From Opitutus sp. (lineage in GTDB: Bacteria; Verrucomicrobiota; Verrucomicrobiia; Opitutales; Opitutaceae): a stretch of 37,992 nucleotides of DNA. Position 1 is the first letter of the stretch; every line of letters begins with the position of its first letter. The stretch covers positions 1-37,992 of the forward strand of contig JANYAM010000011.1 of the NCBI GenBank assembly GCA_025361365.1, written 5' to 3'. Below, piece after piece: positions 8,290 through 17,452 of the stretch. The position numbers and the translations under genes are program-made. The notes beneath the pieces are model-generated. The model was not told the origin of the DNA and did no database searches. It saw only the letters and a list, made by a program, of their open reading frames with translations.

Positions 8290-8733
8290 TCAACCGGGTT
8301 TCCCGCCCGGCCGCAACGAGCACAGTGCACCGCCGCGGTGGTTGCACACGTCGCACAGCGCGGTCATTTCCTCGCGGGCGAGCTGGTTGAAGCAGTGCAG
8401 TACCTCGCCGCGGGCGGCGCCCAGTTCTGCGGGCAATGTCTCCCGCAGGGCGCGGGCACCGGCCAGGTAATATGTCAGCAGCAAATGCAGCCCGCAGTGG
8501 CAGCCGGTGCGGGCGTAGTTGAACCGGCCAGGCCTCTCGCGGTGGCCGGCCGGGGCCCCACCCAAGCGCGAGAGCAGCCGGTCGATCGTGCCATCCACGA
8601 GGAGCACGAGCATCTCGGGCGTCACCAGCCCCGCGCCGGGCGGCTCGGCCGGGGCCTGGTGGAGCCGTCCGGCCCAATCCCGCTTGAGCACGGGCCGCAG
8701 GGCGTCGAGTCGGGCAACCAGGCCGGGATCCAT
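8290..8733 (-). CDS. Small Cys-motif protein, unrecognised family (copy B)
   Basis: A 147-residue paralogue of the protein at 3667-4131, of unknown function. Cys are at 78 and 80 (CHCGL), 114, and 127 and 130 (CDVC), the same arrangement as in copy A, plus one more at 138. Shared with copy A are LRP...W near the N-terminus, P..LV.L.D, AGARALRETL and the final E...LC..C. The His-rich tail of copy A is absent; copy B ends in a Gly/Pro-rich tail. No signal peptide or membrane helix is seen. The start is the ATG at 8733, where alignment with copy A begins; an upstream extension of the frame has no support. It is divergent from the cbb3 block. Confidence 0.75.
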   Translation of the reverse strand: MDPGLVARLDALRPVLKRDWAGRLHQAPAEPPGAGLVTPEMLVLLVDGTIDRLLSRLGGAPAGHRERPGRFNYARTGCHCGLHLLLTYYLAGARALRETLPAELGAARGEVLHCFNQLAREEMTALCDVCNHRGGALCSLRPGGKPG

Positions 8734-8775
8734 GCCAGCATGATGCCACCGCCGGCCCGGGGCGGCTGGGCACGG

Positions 8776-8835
8776 CTTGCCCAAAGGTGCGCACATCTTG
8801 CGGCGCGGAGCAAAAAATGCGCGGAGATGGGCAAG
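8776..8835. promoter_or_regulatory. Long interrupted inverted repeat upstream of the cbb3 operon
   Basis: CTTGCCCA (8776-8783) pairs with TGGGCAAG (8828-8835), and an inner TGCGC pairs with GCGCA. The repeat lies in the 157-base region between copy B and the first gene of the oxidase block, so it could be an operator or leader structure for either. No canonical FNR box is seen in this region. Confidence 0.35.
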
Positions 8836-8890
8836 GGCTGCAGAGCGGGCCGGGCCGCCGGCTGGTAGGGTAGGGCCGACATACCACGCC

Positions 8891-9163
8891 ATGTCCGTCA
8901 TTCCGCTTACCATCTTCTTCAGCCTGCTCCTCGCCGGCCTGTTCATCGGCCTGTTCGCCCACGAGCAGCATCGCCGCCGTTTCGCGAGCGCCGAGCGCGA
9001 CTCGCTGCTGCCCCTGGCCGACGAGATCCCGCACGCGGTGGGGCGGGGCAGTCATGATCAGGCTCCCGTCTGCGGCTGCCGCAACGGCTCGCGGCCGCCC
9101 TGCACCGACTGCCTGCGGCGCGCGGCCGCCGAGGATCCGGCGTCCGCCCCGGTTTATTTCTAA
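8891..9163 (+). CDS. Small membrane protein with Cys cluster, CcoS-like position
   Basis: A 90-residue protein with one N-terminal membrane helix (about residues 4-22, IPLTIFFSLLLAGLFIGLF), a basic stretch after it, and a C-terminal Cys cluster CGC (61-63) and CTDC (71-74). Size, topology and position directly before ccoN recall CcoS/FixS assembly proteins, but the GQFDD-type CcoS signature after the helix is not evident and the Cys cluster is extra. The CxC plus CxxC pattern resembles that of the neighbouring protein at 8290-8733, hinting at metal delivery to the oxidase. It starts at an ATG 18 codons into no other gene and ends 18 bases before ccoNO. Confidence 0.6.
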   Translation: MSVIPLTIFFSLLLAGLFIGLFAHEQHRRRFASAERDSLLPLADEIPHAVGRGSHDQAPVCGCRNGSRPPCTDCLRRAAAEDPASAPVYF

Positions 9164-9181
9164 TCTCCGCTCCGCCCACCC

Positions 9182-11494
<2,313 letters not shown>

Positions 11495-11525
11495 TCGTCC
11501 CGCCACTCTCAACCCAACTCCTCCC

Positions 11526-11684
11526 ATGCTCCACCGCATCATCTACGAAGACTGGCAGCTGGTCTTCCCCGTCATCGCCCTCGCTGTCGCGTCGTCCGTC
11601 TTCCTCGCCGCCGCCTGGCGCGCGACCCACATGAAGTCCGAACAGGCCGAGCAACTCGCCCGCCTGCCGTTCGACGAGCAATAA
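11526..11684 (+). CDS. ccoQ: CcoQ-like small oxidase subunit
   Basis: A 52-residue protein between ccoNO and ccoP, read as MLHRIIYEDWQLVFPVIALA and then one membrane helix through FLAAAW, with a short charged cytoplasmic tail ending in PFDEQ. One-helix proteins of this size at this place are CcoQ/FixQ, which stabilise the cbb3 complex. Spacing is 31 bases from the ccoNO stop and 10 to the ccoP start, fitting one operon. CcoQ is poorly conserved, so the identity rests on size, topology and order. Confidence 0.72.
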   Translation: MLHRIIYEDWQLVFPVIALAVASSVFLAAAWRATHMKSEQAEQLARLPFDEQ

Positions 11685-11694
11685 CCCGGCCGCC

Positions 11695-12279
11695 ATGCCT
11701 CCGTCCCCGCCACCGCCCGACGATCCCGGCATCAAGCTCCGGGAACACACCTACGACGGCATCCAGGAATACGACCAGCGCCTGCCGAACTGGTGGCTCT
11801 ACACTCTCTATGGCGCCATCGTCTTCTGGGTCGTTTACTGGTTCGCCCACATGCTCTCCGGCCTCGCGACGACCGACGGCGCGCAGGTGGACGCGGCCAT
11901 GACCCGCATCGCCGCGGCCAAGATGGCCTCGTCGATCGACGTCTCCAACGACGGCAAGTTCTGGGAGATGAGCCGCAACCCGGTGTTCGTCGAGGCCGGC
12001 AAGCAGACCTTCCAGAGCAACTGCGTGCCCTGCCATTTGCCCAGCATGCGAGGCAAGTCGGAGAACCCGGCCGCCGTCGGCCCCGACCTCACGGACACCG
12101 CGTGGATCCACGGCGGCACGCCGAAGGAAATTTACGTCACCGTCTCAAAGGGCGTCCCCACCAAGGGCATGCTCTCCTGGGAACCGGTGCTCGGCCAGAA
12201 GAAGACCGTCGAGGTCGTGGCCTATCTGCTCAGCCACCATCAACCCGGAGAGACGATCACCGTCCAGTTGTCCAACTGA
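11695..12279 (+). CDS. ccoP: cbb3 oxidase subunit III, single-heme form
   Basis: A 194-residue protein. The FixP N-terminal region is clear (HTYDGIQEYDQRLPNWW, residues 18-34) and leads into one membrane helix (35-55). The periplasmic part has one heme c motif, CVPCH (110-114), with Met159 (KGMLSW) as likely ligand. Classical CcoP has two such domains and about 290-310 residues, so this is a one-heme variant. It receives electrons from soluble or membrane cytochrome c and passes them to the CcoO heme. A Pro-rich start (MPPSPPPPDD) precedes the family part. The next gene is separated by a palindromic repeat. Confidence 0.92.
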   Translation: MPPSPPPPDDPGIKLREHTYDGIQEYDQRLPNWWLYTLYGAIVFWVVYWFAHMLSGLATTDGAQVDAAMTRIAAAKMASSIDVSNDGKFWEMSRNPVFVEAGKQTFQSNCVPCHLPSMRGKSENPAAVGPDLTDTAWIHGGTPKEIYVTVSKGVPTKGMLSWEPVLGQKKTVEVVAYLLSHHQPGETITVQLSN

Positions 12280-12282
12280 TCC

Positions 12283-12332
12283 TGTAGCGGCGGTCTGCGA
12301 CCGCCGTCCGGCGCTCATAGAGCGCCGCTACA
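12283..12332. repeat. Dispersed palindromic repeat, TGTAGCGGCG family, copy 1
   Basis: A 50-base element with ends TGTAGCGGCG and CGCCGCTACA. It holds two hairpins, one around CGGCGGTC/GACCGCCG and one around CGGCGCTC/GAGCGCCG. It is the near-exact reverse complement of the element at 22133-22185; the 24 bases ending at 12332 match the first 24 of that copy exactly. It fills most of the 68-base gap between ccoP and ccoG. Confidence 0.9.
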
Positions 12333-12347
12333 AGTGCTCAAACCACG

Positions 12348-13862
12348 ATGAGCGCCGAAATCATCCCTCCCGTTGCGCCCGCCCGTCGCCCGGCCCGTCA
12401 TGGACCGGCGGTTGACTCCGTCACGACGATCAATGCCGACGGGTCGCGCTATTTTCTATATCCGGCCGACGCCCGCGGCCCGTTCACGCACTGGCGGCGG
12501 ATCAGCGCCTACCTGCTGATCGCCTTCTACCTGCTGCTGCCCTGGATTCCGGTCAACGGCGCGCCCGCCGTCTTCCTCGACCTCGCCGAGCGGCGTTTTC
12601 ATTTCTTCGGCTACACGCTGGCGGCGCAGGACGCCTGGCTGCTGTTCTTCGGCGTCAGCGGCCTGGGCTTCGGCCTGTTCTTCCTCACCGCGCTCTTCGG
12701 CCGATTGTGGTGCGGCTGGGCCTGCCCGCAGACCGTGTTCCTCGACCACGTCTACCGCCGCATTGAGCGCTGGCTGGAGGGGGATGCCCCTGCGCGCCGC
12801 GCGCTGAAACTCGCGCCGCTGACCGCCGGCAAGTTTTTCCGCCGCGTCGCCAAGCACGCGCTCTACGCCGTGGTGTCGCTCGCGATCACCCATCTCTTCC
12901 TCGCGTATTTCGTCAGCCTGCCGGAGTTGTGGTCGTTCATGCACGAGGCCCCGGGCGAACACTGGGCGGCCTTCCTCTTCGTCTTCACCGCCGCGGGTCT
13001 CCTTTATCTCAACTTTGCCTGGTTCCGCGAGCAGCTCTGCATCGTCATCTGCCCCTACGGCCGGTTGCAGTCGGCGCTGACCGACGACCACACGCTGGTG
13101 ATCGGCTACGACGGCAAACGCGGCGAACCCCGGGGGAAAATCCGCGCAGTACTGGATGGTGCCGGCTTGCCCTCCGTAGCCTTGGCGAAGGAGGGTGCTT
13201 GCATCGACTGCAACCGCTGCGTGCAGGTCTGCCCGACGGGCATCGACATCCGTCACGGTCTCCAGATGGAATGCATCGGCTGCGCGGCGTGCATCGACGC
13301 GTGTGACGAGGTCATGGCCAAGGTGCACCGGCCCGCCGGTCTCATCCGCTACGATTCCTTCGCTGGATTCGGTGGCGGCATCACGCGCTGGGTGCGAGCG
13401 CGCACCTTGCTCTATGGCGTGCTCCTCGCGGTCGGTGCCGCGGTGGCCACGTTTGCCTTCTCGACGGTGAAGCCCGCGAACTTCCTCGTCTACCGCACCG
13501 GCGGCGCGGCGTATTTCGTCGGGCCCGACGAGGTGCGGAACCAGTTCCTGGTGCGCCTCGTCAACAAGCGCACCGTGCCCGCGACGTTCAGTGTCGAGGC
13601 CGAGGGGCTGCCGGCGGGGCTCCGGTCGAGTGGTTTCGCGGCGCCCGTGACGCTGGCGCCGATGGCGGAGTCGGTCAGCCCGCTCGTGCTGGTGGCATCG
13701 CGCAAGGACTACCGCGGGCCGTTCAAGTTTACCGTCCGCGTGCGCGACGCCGCGCGGACCTTCACGCTCGCCCGCGAGGTCGAGTTCATGGGCCCCGACG
13801 CCCGCCTGCTGGAGGAAGGCGCCAAAGAAAAGGAGGACCATGACCGGGAACACAAACACTAG
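12348..13862 (+). CDS. ccoG: cbb3 oxidase accessory ferredoxin CcoG (FixG)
   Basis: A 504-residue membrane Fe-S protein that helps mature cbb3 oxidase; the family is linked to Cu reduction during assembly. Five or so membrane helices and the motif WCGWACPQTVFLDHVYRRIE (121-140) are typical, followed by CIVICPYGRLQ. Two 4Fe-4S clusters are bound by CIDCNRCVQVCP (Cys 285, 288, 291, 295) and CIGCAACIDAC (309, 312, 315, 319). The C-terminal third is the periplasmic Ig-like FixG domain. Residues of about 265-283 (ending LPSVALAKEG) are an insertion just before the first cluster and are encoded by a palindrome at 13170-13195. The C-terminus is charged (KEKEDHDREHKH) and overlaps the next gene. Confidence 0.95.
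   Translation: MSAEIIPPVAPARRPARHGPAVDSVTTINADGSRYFLYPADARGPFTHWRRISAYLLIAFYLLLPWIPVNGAPAVFLDLAERRFHFFGYTLAAQDAWLLFFGVSGLGFGLFFLTALFGRLWCGWACPQTVFLDHVYRRIERWLEGDAPARRALKLAPLTAGKFFRRVAKHALYAVVSLAITHLFLAYFVSLPELWSFMHEAPGEHWAAFLFVFTAAGLLYLNFAWFREQLCIVICPYGRLQSALTDDHTLVIGYDGKRGEPRGKIRAVLDGAGLPSVALAKEGACIDCNRCVQVCPTGIDIRHGLQMECIGCAACIDACDEVMAKVHRPAGLIRYDSFAGFGGGITRWVRARTLLYGVLLAVGAAVATFAFSTVKPANFLVYRTGGAAYFVGPDEVRNQFLVRLVNKRTVPATFSVEAEGLPAGLRSSGFAAPVTLAPMAESVSPLVLVASRKDYRGPFKFTVRVRDAARTFTLAREVEFMGPDARLLEEGAKEKEDHDREHKH
13170..13195. repeat. Palindromic repeat inserted in frame within ccoG
   Basis: CCCTCCGTAGCC (13170-13181) faces GGCGAAGGAGGG (13184-13195), an imperfect inverted repeat. On the plus strand it encodes PSVALAKEG; on the minus strand it would read LRQGYGGQAG. 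From memory both peptide strings recur in unrelated proteins of PVC-type bacteria as translations of one palindrome family. It keeps the ccoG frame. Confidence 0.75.
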
Positions 13863-13989
13863 CCGGCTCTGGTTCGGTGTCCTCTTCGGCTTCGCCTGTC
13901 TCGTTGCGGCGTATTTCTTCGCGTTCCGCGCGTCGCATGCGGCGCAGATCCAGGACGTGCCGTTGGCGACCAAAGGAGTCCGGCCATGA
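13840..13989 (+). CDS. Small one-helix membrane protein, CcoH-like position
   Basis: A 49-residue protein beginning MTGNTNTSRLWFGVLFGF, with one membrane helix (about 10-29) and a short tail ending ATKGVRP. A perfect AGGAGG (13831-13836) sits three bases before the ATG, and the start lies inside the 3' end of ccoG in another frame, so it is translationally coupled. Gene order (ccoG, this, SafE-type protein, ccoI) is where ccoH normally is, but CcoH is about 150 residues with a periplasmic domain, which this lacks. It may be a reduced CcoH or a different small subunit. Its stop overlaps a second ATGACCGC copy of the next gene's start. Confidence 0.65.
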   Translation: MTGNTNTSRLWFGVLFGFACLVAAYFFAFRASHAAQIQDVPLATKGVRP

Positions 13990-14009
13990 CCGCTGCGGCA
14001 ATCTGCCCG

Positions 14010-14064
14010 GTGGGAGCGACCTTGGTCGCGACTTCGCGCCCGTCGCGTGCGAGCACGCTCCCAC
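14010..14064. repeat. REP-like inverted repeat (GTGGGAGCG...CGCTCCCAC) between ccoH-like gene and safE
   Basis: GTGGGAGCG (14010-14018) and CGCTCCCAC (14056-14064) are exact inverse complements enclosing a GC-rich core with ACCTTGGTCGCGAC. It sits inside a 101-base segment bounded by two exact copies of GGCCATGACCGC, at 13982-13993 and 14083-14094. The second copy holds the start codon of the downstream gene. Confidence 0.85.
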
Positions 14065-14086
14065 AAAGGGAACGGGAAGGCTGGCC

Positions 14087-14788
14087 ATGACCGCGGAACT
14101 CGCCGGCATCACCGGGCCGGGCACGGCGTTCCTTGCCGGGCTGGTCACGAGCCTGCACTGCGCCGGGATGTGCGGGCCGCTGGCCTGTGCGCTGATGCCG
14201 GCGGCGCGTGACGACAGTGATCCGCAGGTCGTGGCCTCGACCTATCATCTGACGCGCCTCGCCGGCTACAGCCTGCTTGGCGCCCTGGCGGGCGGAGTGG
14301 GGCGGTGGCCGCTCGCATGGCTCGGCGAAAGCACCCTGCGTTACCTGCCGTGGCTGCTCGTGGTTTTCTTCGTCGGGATGGCATTCCGCCTCGACCAGCG
14401 CCTGCCGCGCCTGCCCCTGCTCGGGGGCGCCTATGCGGCGCTGCTCGCGCGATTGCGCGGGGGCTCGCGCGTGCGGGCCGCGGCCGCGCTGGGCCTGGCC
14501 ACACCGCTGCTGCCGTGCGGCCCACTCTATTTCCTGCTCTCGCTGGCGTTGTTGTCCGGTTCGGCCCTGCACGGCGCCGAGACGCTGCTCGCCTTCGGCC
14601 TCGGCACGGTGCCCCTGCTCTGGCTGGCCCAAGCCAACTTCCACTGGGTGCGCGCGCGCCTCGGCCCGCGCACGCTGGCGCGCGCCCGGGGCGTGGCCGC
14701 GCTGGCCGTGGCCGTGCTCCTGGCTTGGCGGCTTCGCGGGACGCTCGGCCTAGGCGGACCCGGCGTGACCGACTTCCTCTGCTTTTGA
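14087..14788 (+). CDS. SafE/TauE-type six-helix membrane protein of the cbb3 cluster
   Basis: A 233-residue integral membrane protein of the COG2836 group, often found beside ccoG and ccoI. It has HCAGMCGPLACAL in the first helix (a Cys pair flanking a His), and GLATPLLPCGPLYFLLSLALLSGSALHGA in the middle, a repeated half-motif typical of the family. The conserved Cys in membrane helices suggest copper handling or thiol electron transfer for oxidase assembly; the exact role is unproven. The ATG at 14087 starts the conserved part. An in-frame extension upstream reads through the repeat at 14010-14064 and has no coding look. It ends two bases before the proposed ccoI start. Confidence 0.85.
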   Translation: MTAELAGITGPGTAFLAGLVTSLHCAGMCGPLACALMPAARDDSDPQVVASTYHLTRLAGYSLLGALAGGVGRWPLAWLGESTLRYLPWLLVVFFVGMAFRLDQRLPRLPLLGGAYAALLARLRGGSRVRAAAALGLATPLLPCGPLYFLLSLALLSGSALHGAETLLAFGLGTVPLLWLAQANFHWVRARLGPRTLARARGVAALAVAVLLAWRLRGTLGLGGPGVTDFLCF

Positions 14789-14790
14789 TC

Positions 14791-17313
14791 ATGAACCGGG
14801 CCACGACAAATTTACTTGGAGGCCGGGTGCCCTCACCCGGCGGCGCAAACGTCGCGCTGCGGGGTGAGGGCACCCCGCCTCCAGGGGCTGACTTGGTGAA
14901 CGGGGGTGTGAGCCCTACGGTGCGAGTGCGTGGACTGCGTGCCGAGTCAGCCGCCCCCGTTCACCATTGCCGGCACTGCGGAACGCCGCTCGCAGGGGAG
15001 GCAGCCCAGGCCGCCGGCTTCTGCTGCGCGGGCTGCAGCTACGTTTTCCGGCTCGTGGCAGAGCACGGGCTCGACGGTTACTACAAGATCCGTGATGCGG
15101 TGACGGTCCCGGTGGGCGAGGCGGTGTTCCAGCCGCGCGATTTCACCTGGCTGGCCCGGTTGCAGGCGGAGGCGGAGATCGCCGCCGGCACGCCGGAGCT
15201 GACGCTCGCCGTGCAGGGCATCTCGTGCGCGGGCTGCGTCTGGCTGATCGAGAAGGTGTTTCACCAGCAGCCCGGGGCGCTCGACATCGAGACCGATGCG
15301 CAGCTCGGCCGGATGCGGTTGCGGTGGACGCGCGGGGTGTTTGACGCGCCGGCCTTCGCCCGGCTGCTGCAGTCCTTCAATTACCTCGCGGGCCCGCCGG
15401 GTGAGGAACCCACGGTGCCGGAGAGCCGGCGGCTGGTGCGGCGCGTGGGGCTGGCCGCGGCATTCTCGATGAACGTCATGTTGTTCACCCTGCCGGCTTA
15501 TTTCGGCATGGCGGCGACGTTCCCGTATGCGCGGCTGTTCGGCACGCTGTCGCTGGTGTTCGCCACGCTCAGCCTGCTGACAGGTGGGATGTATTTCCTC
15601 GGCCGCGCCGTGGCGGCGCTGCGCGCGGGGAGCATGCACATCGACCTGCCGATCGCGCTCGGCATCCTGGGCGCCTACCTCGGCTCGCTCTACGGCTGGC
15701 TGGCGCACCGGGAGGAGTTCGTCTATTTCGATTTCGTCAGCGCGTTCATCCTGCTGATGCTCGTGGGCCGCTGGGCGCAGACCGCCGCGGTGGAACGCAA
15801 CCGCCACCGGTTGCTGCGCGACGCCGGCCGGCCCCAACCGGTGCGGGTCGAGACGCCCGTTGGCACCGAGGAACGGGCCGCGGACCGGCTGGCGCCGGGC
15901 GACGTCTTTTTCGTGCGTTCGGGCCAGGTGATCCCGGTCGAGAGCCGCCTGCTGTCGGCGGCCGCCACGGTCGGCACGGCGTGGATCTCGGGCGAAGCCG
16001 ACCCGCGCGAGTGCCGGGCCGGGGTCCAGGTGCCCGCCGGCGCCGTCAACCTGGGCCGGGATGAAATCCGGCTGCACGCCACCCAGCCGTGGGCCGAGTC
16101 GTTGCTGGCCGAATTGCTGCGGCCGGCCGGCCGCGACGGCTATCGTCACCGTTTCCTGGAGCAGGTTATTCGCGGCTACTTGTTCGCCATCCTGTTCATC
16201 GCCACCGCCACCGGGCTCGGCTGGTGGCTCGGCACGCACGACGCGGTCCGCACCTGGTCGGTGGTCACCGCGGTGCTCGTCGTGTCCTGTCCGTGCGCCA
16301 TCGGCCTGGCCTTCCCGCTGGCGGACGAGATCGCCACAACGGCGCTGCGCCGCGCCGGGGTCTTCGTGCGCTCCGCCGACCTGTGGCCGCGGTTGAAGCA
16401 GGTCCGGAAAATCATCTTCGACAAGACCGGCACGCTCACGCGGGAGACGCCGGTGCTCACCAACCCTGAAGAGCTGGCGCAGCTCGCGCCGACGCCCCGC
16501 GCCGCGTTGCTGGCGCTCGTGCGGGACAACCCGCATCCCGCCAGCCAGGCGCTGCACGAGGCCCTGCTGGCCGGTGGGCCGCCGGACCCGGCGCCGGCGG
16601 GCGAATTCCGCGAGGACCCGGGCTTCGGCGTGACGCTCCGCAACAAGCACGGCTGCTGGTCGCTGGGCCGCCCTGGCTGGCGCGGGAACTTCTGGAGCGC
16701 CGACCTCCCGGAAGCGGACCATGACACGGAATTCGCCCTCGAGGGCGTGGGGCTGGCGCGCTTCCGTCTCGCCGATGCGGTGCGGCCCGACGCTGCCGTC
16801 GAGATCGCGGCGCTGCAGCGCCGCGGATTCCTGGTCTGCATCCTCAGCGGTGATCGCCGGGAAAAGGTCGAGGCCATGGCCGCGGCCCTCGGGATCAAGG
16901 AGAGGGACGCCCGCGCGGAATTCACCCCGCAGGAAAAGGCCGCCTGGCTGCGGCAACTGGACCGGCGCGACACCCTGATGCTCGGCGACGGCGCCAACGA
17001 CAGCCTCGCCTTCGACGCCGCGTTCGTGCGCGGCACCCCGGTCATCCACCGCGGCGTCCTGGAAGGGAAGGCGGATTTCTATTACCTCGGTCGCGGCCTC
17101 GCCGGCCTCCGGCGGATGTTCGAGGTCAACGACGCGCGCCGGCACACCCAAGGTTGGCTGCTGGCATTTTCCATCGCCTACAACCTCGTGGCTGTCGGTC
17201 TCGCGGTCGCGGGCCGGATGAGTCCGCTGCTCGCGGCGGTGCTGATGCCGGTGAGCTCGCTGCTGACGCTGGCCATCGTGGCCGGCGGCATGCGGCGCTG
17301 GCTGGCAAGGTAG
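14791..17313 (+). CDS. ccoI: Cu-exporting P-type ATPase for cbb3 oxidase assembly
   Basis: From this ATG the protein is 840 residues. Visible parts in order: a CcoI-type Cys-rich head (CRHCG at 60-64, FCCAGC at 77-82), a heavy-metal-associated domain with CAGC (146-149), eight-helix membrane core, actuator loop with SGEADPRE in place of TGES, the transport motif SCPCAIG (Cys500 and Cys502), the phosphorylation motif DKTGTLT (Asp544), DNPHPAS for the usual S-x-HP, and GDGAND. It pumps Cu to the periplasm for the CuB centre. The first 55 or so codons are made of two inverted repeats (14817-14883, 14895-14965) and are not family sequence, so the true start could be one of the GTGs at 14896, 14908, 14920 or 14926. 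Confidence 0.92.
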   Translation: MNRATTNLLGGRVPSPGGANVALRGEGTPPPGADLVNGGVSPTVRVRGLRAESAAPVHHCRHCGTPLAGEAAQAAGFCCAGCSYVFRLVAEHGLDGYYKIRDAVTVPVGEAVFQPRDFTWLARLQAEAEIAAGTPELTLAVQGISCAGCVWLIEKVFHQQPGALDIETDAQLGRMRLRWTRGVFDAPAFARLLQSFNYLAGPPGEEPTVPESRRLVRRVGLAAAFSMNVMLFTLPAYFGMAATFPYARLFGTLSLVFATLSLLTGGMYFLGRAVAALRAGSMHIDLPIALGILGAYLGSLYGWLAHREEFVYFDFVSAFILLMLVGRWAQTAAVERNRHRLLRDAGRPQPVRVETPVGTEERAADRLAPGDVFFVRSGQVIPVESRLLSAAATVGTAWISGEADPRECRAGVQVPAGAVNLGRDEIRLHATQPWAESLLAELLRPAGRDGYRHRFLEQVIRGYLFAILFIATATGLGWWLGTHDAVRTWSVVTAVLVVSCPCAIGLAFPLADEIATTALRRAGVFVRSADLWPRLKQVRKIIFDKTGTLTRETPVLTNPEELAQLAPTPRAALLALVRDNPHPASQALHEALLAGGPPDPAPAGEFREDPGFGVTLRNKHGCWSLGRPGWRGNFWSADLPEADHDTEFALEGVGLARFRLADAVRPDAAVEIAALQRRGFLVCILSGDRREKVEAMAAALGIKERDARAEFTPQEKAAWLRQLDRRDTLMLGDGANDSLAFDAAFVRGTPVIHRGVLEGKADFYYLGRGLAGLRRMFEVNDARRHTQGWLLAFSIAYNLVAVGLAVAGRMSPLLAAVLMPVSSLLTLAIVAGGMRRWLAR
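14817..14883. repeat. Inverted repeat at the 5' end of ccoI, first element
   Basis: Arms of about 22 bases at 14817-14838 and 14862-14883 are inverse complements with one or two mismatches; the cores GGGTGCCCTCACCC and GGGTGAGGGCACCC are exact. In the ccoI frame it reads GGRVPSPGGANVALRGEGTP. ACTTGG occurs on both sides (14814-14819 and 14891-14896). Confidence 0.85.
14895..14965. repeat. Inverted repeat at the 5' end of ccoI, second element
   Basis: GGTGAACGGGGG (14895-14906) and CCCCCGTTCACC (14954-14965) are exact 12-base inverse complements with a 47-base centre. The right arm ends directly before the codons of the first conserved CRHCG motif. Confidence 0.8.
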
Positions 17314-17333
17314 GGCGCAAGGATTTTCCCGGT

Positions 17334-17436
17334 GGGAGGGGCTTTATGCCCCGACTGGATTGGATGGAACGCGCACAGCTGCAGCCAGCGTCTTGAGGGC
17401 AAGACGCTCCACCTGTCGGGGCATAAAGCCCCTCCC
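17334..17436. repeat. Nested inverted repeat between convergent ccoI and adenine deaminase
   Basis: Exact 22-base arms at 17334-17355 and 17415-17436 (starting GGGAGGGGCTTTATGCCCC) enclose a second perfect hairpin, AGCGTCTTG (17387-17395) with CAAGACGCT (17400-17408). It fills the 139-base gap between two genes that converge, so transcripts from both sides would end in a strong stem. No U-run follows, so intrinsic termination is uncertain. The inner part is shared with 34005-34037. Confidence 0.88.
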
Positions 17437-17452
17437 GCCAAGCGGGAAACAA

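Noticed and set aside
8734-8890. FNR/ANR box upstream of the cbb3 block
   Set aside because: I looked for TTGAT-N4-ATCAA and close variants and found none; TTGCGGCGCGGAGCAA has the wrong spacing and core.
12456-14066. 536-residue minus-strand frame containing LRQGYGGQAG
   Set aside because: It is antisense to ccoG; the peptide string comes from the palindromic repeat, not from a protein family.
14947-17151. 734-residue open frame antisense to ccoI
   Set aside because: All P-type ATPase motifs are on the plus strand; the antisense frame has no recognisable domain and only reflects codon-position GC bias.
17334-17436. Insertion sequence
   Set aside because: Long perfect arms suggest terminal repeats, but the 59 bases between hold no transposase and no target duplication is seen.
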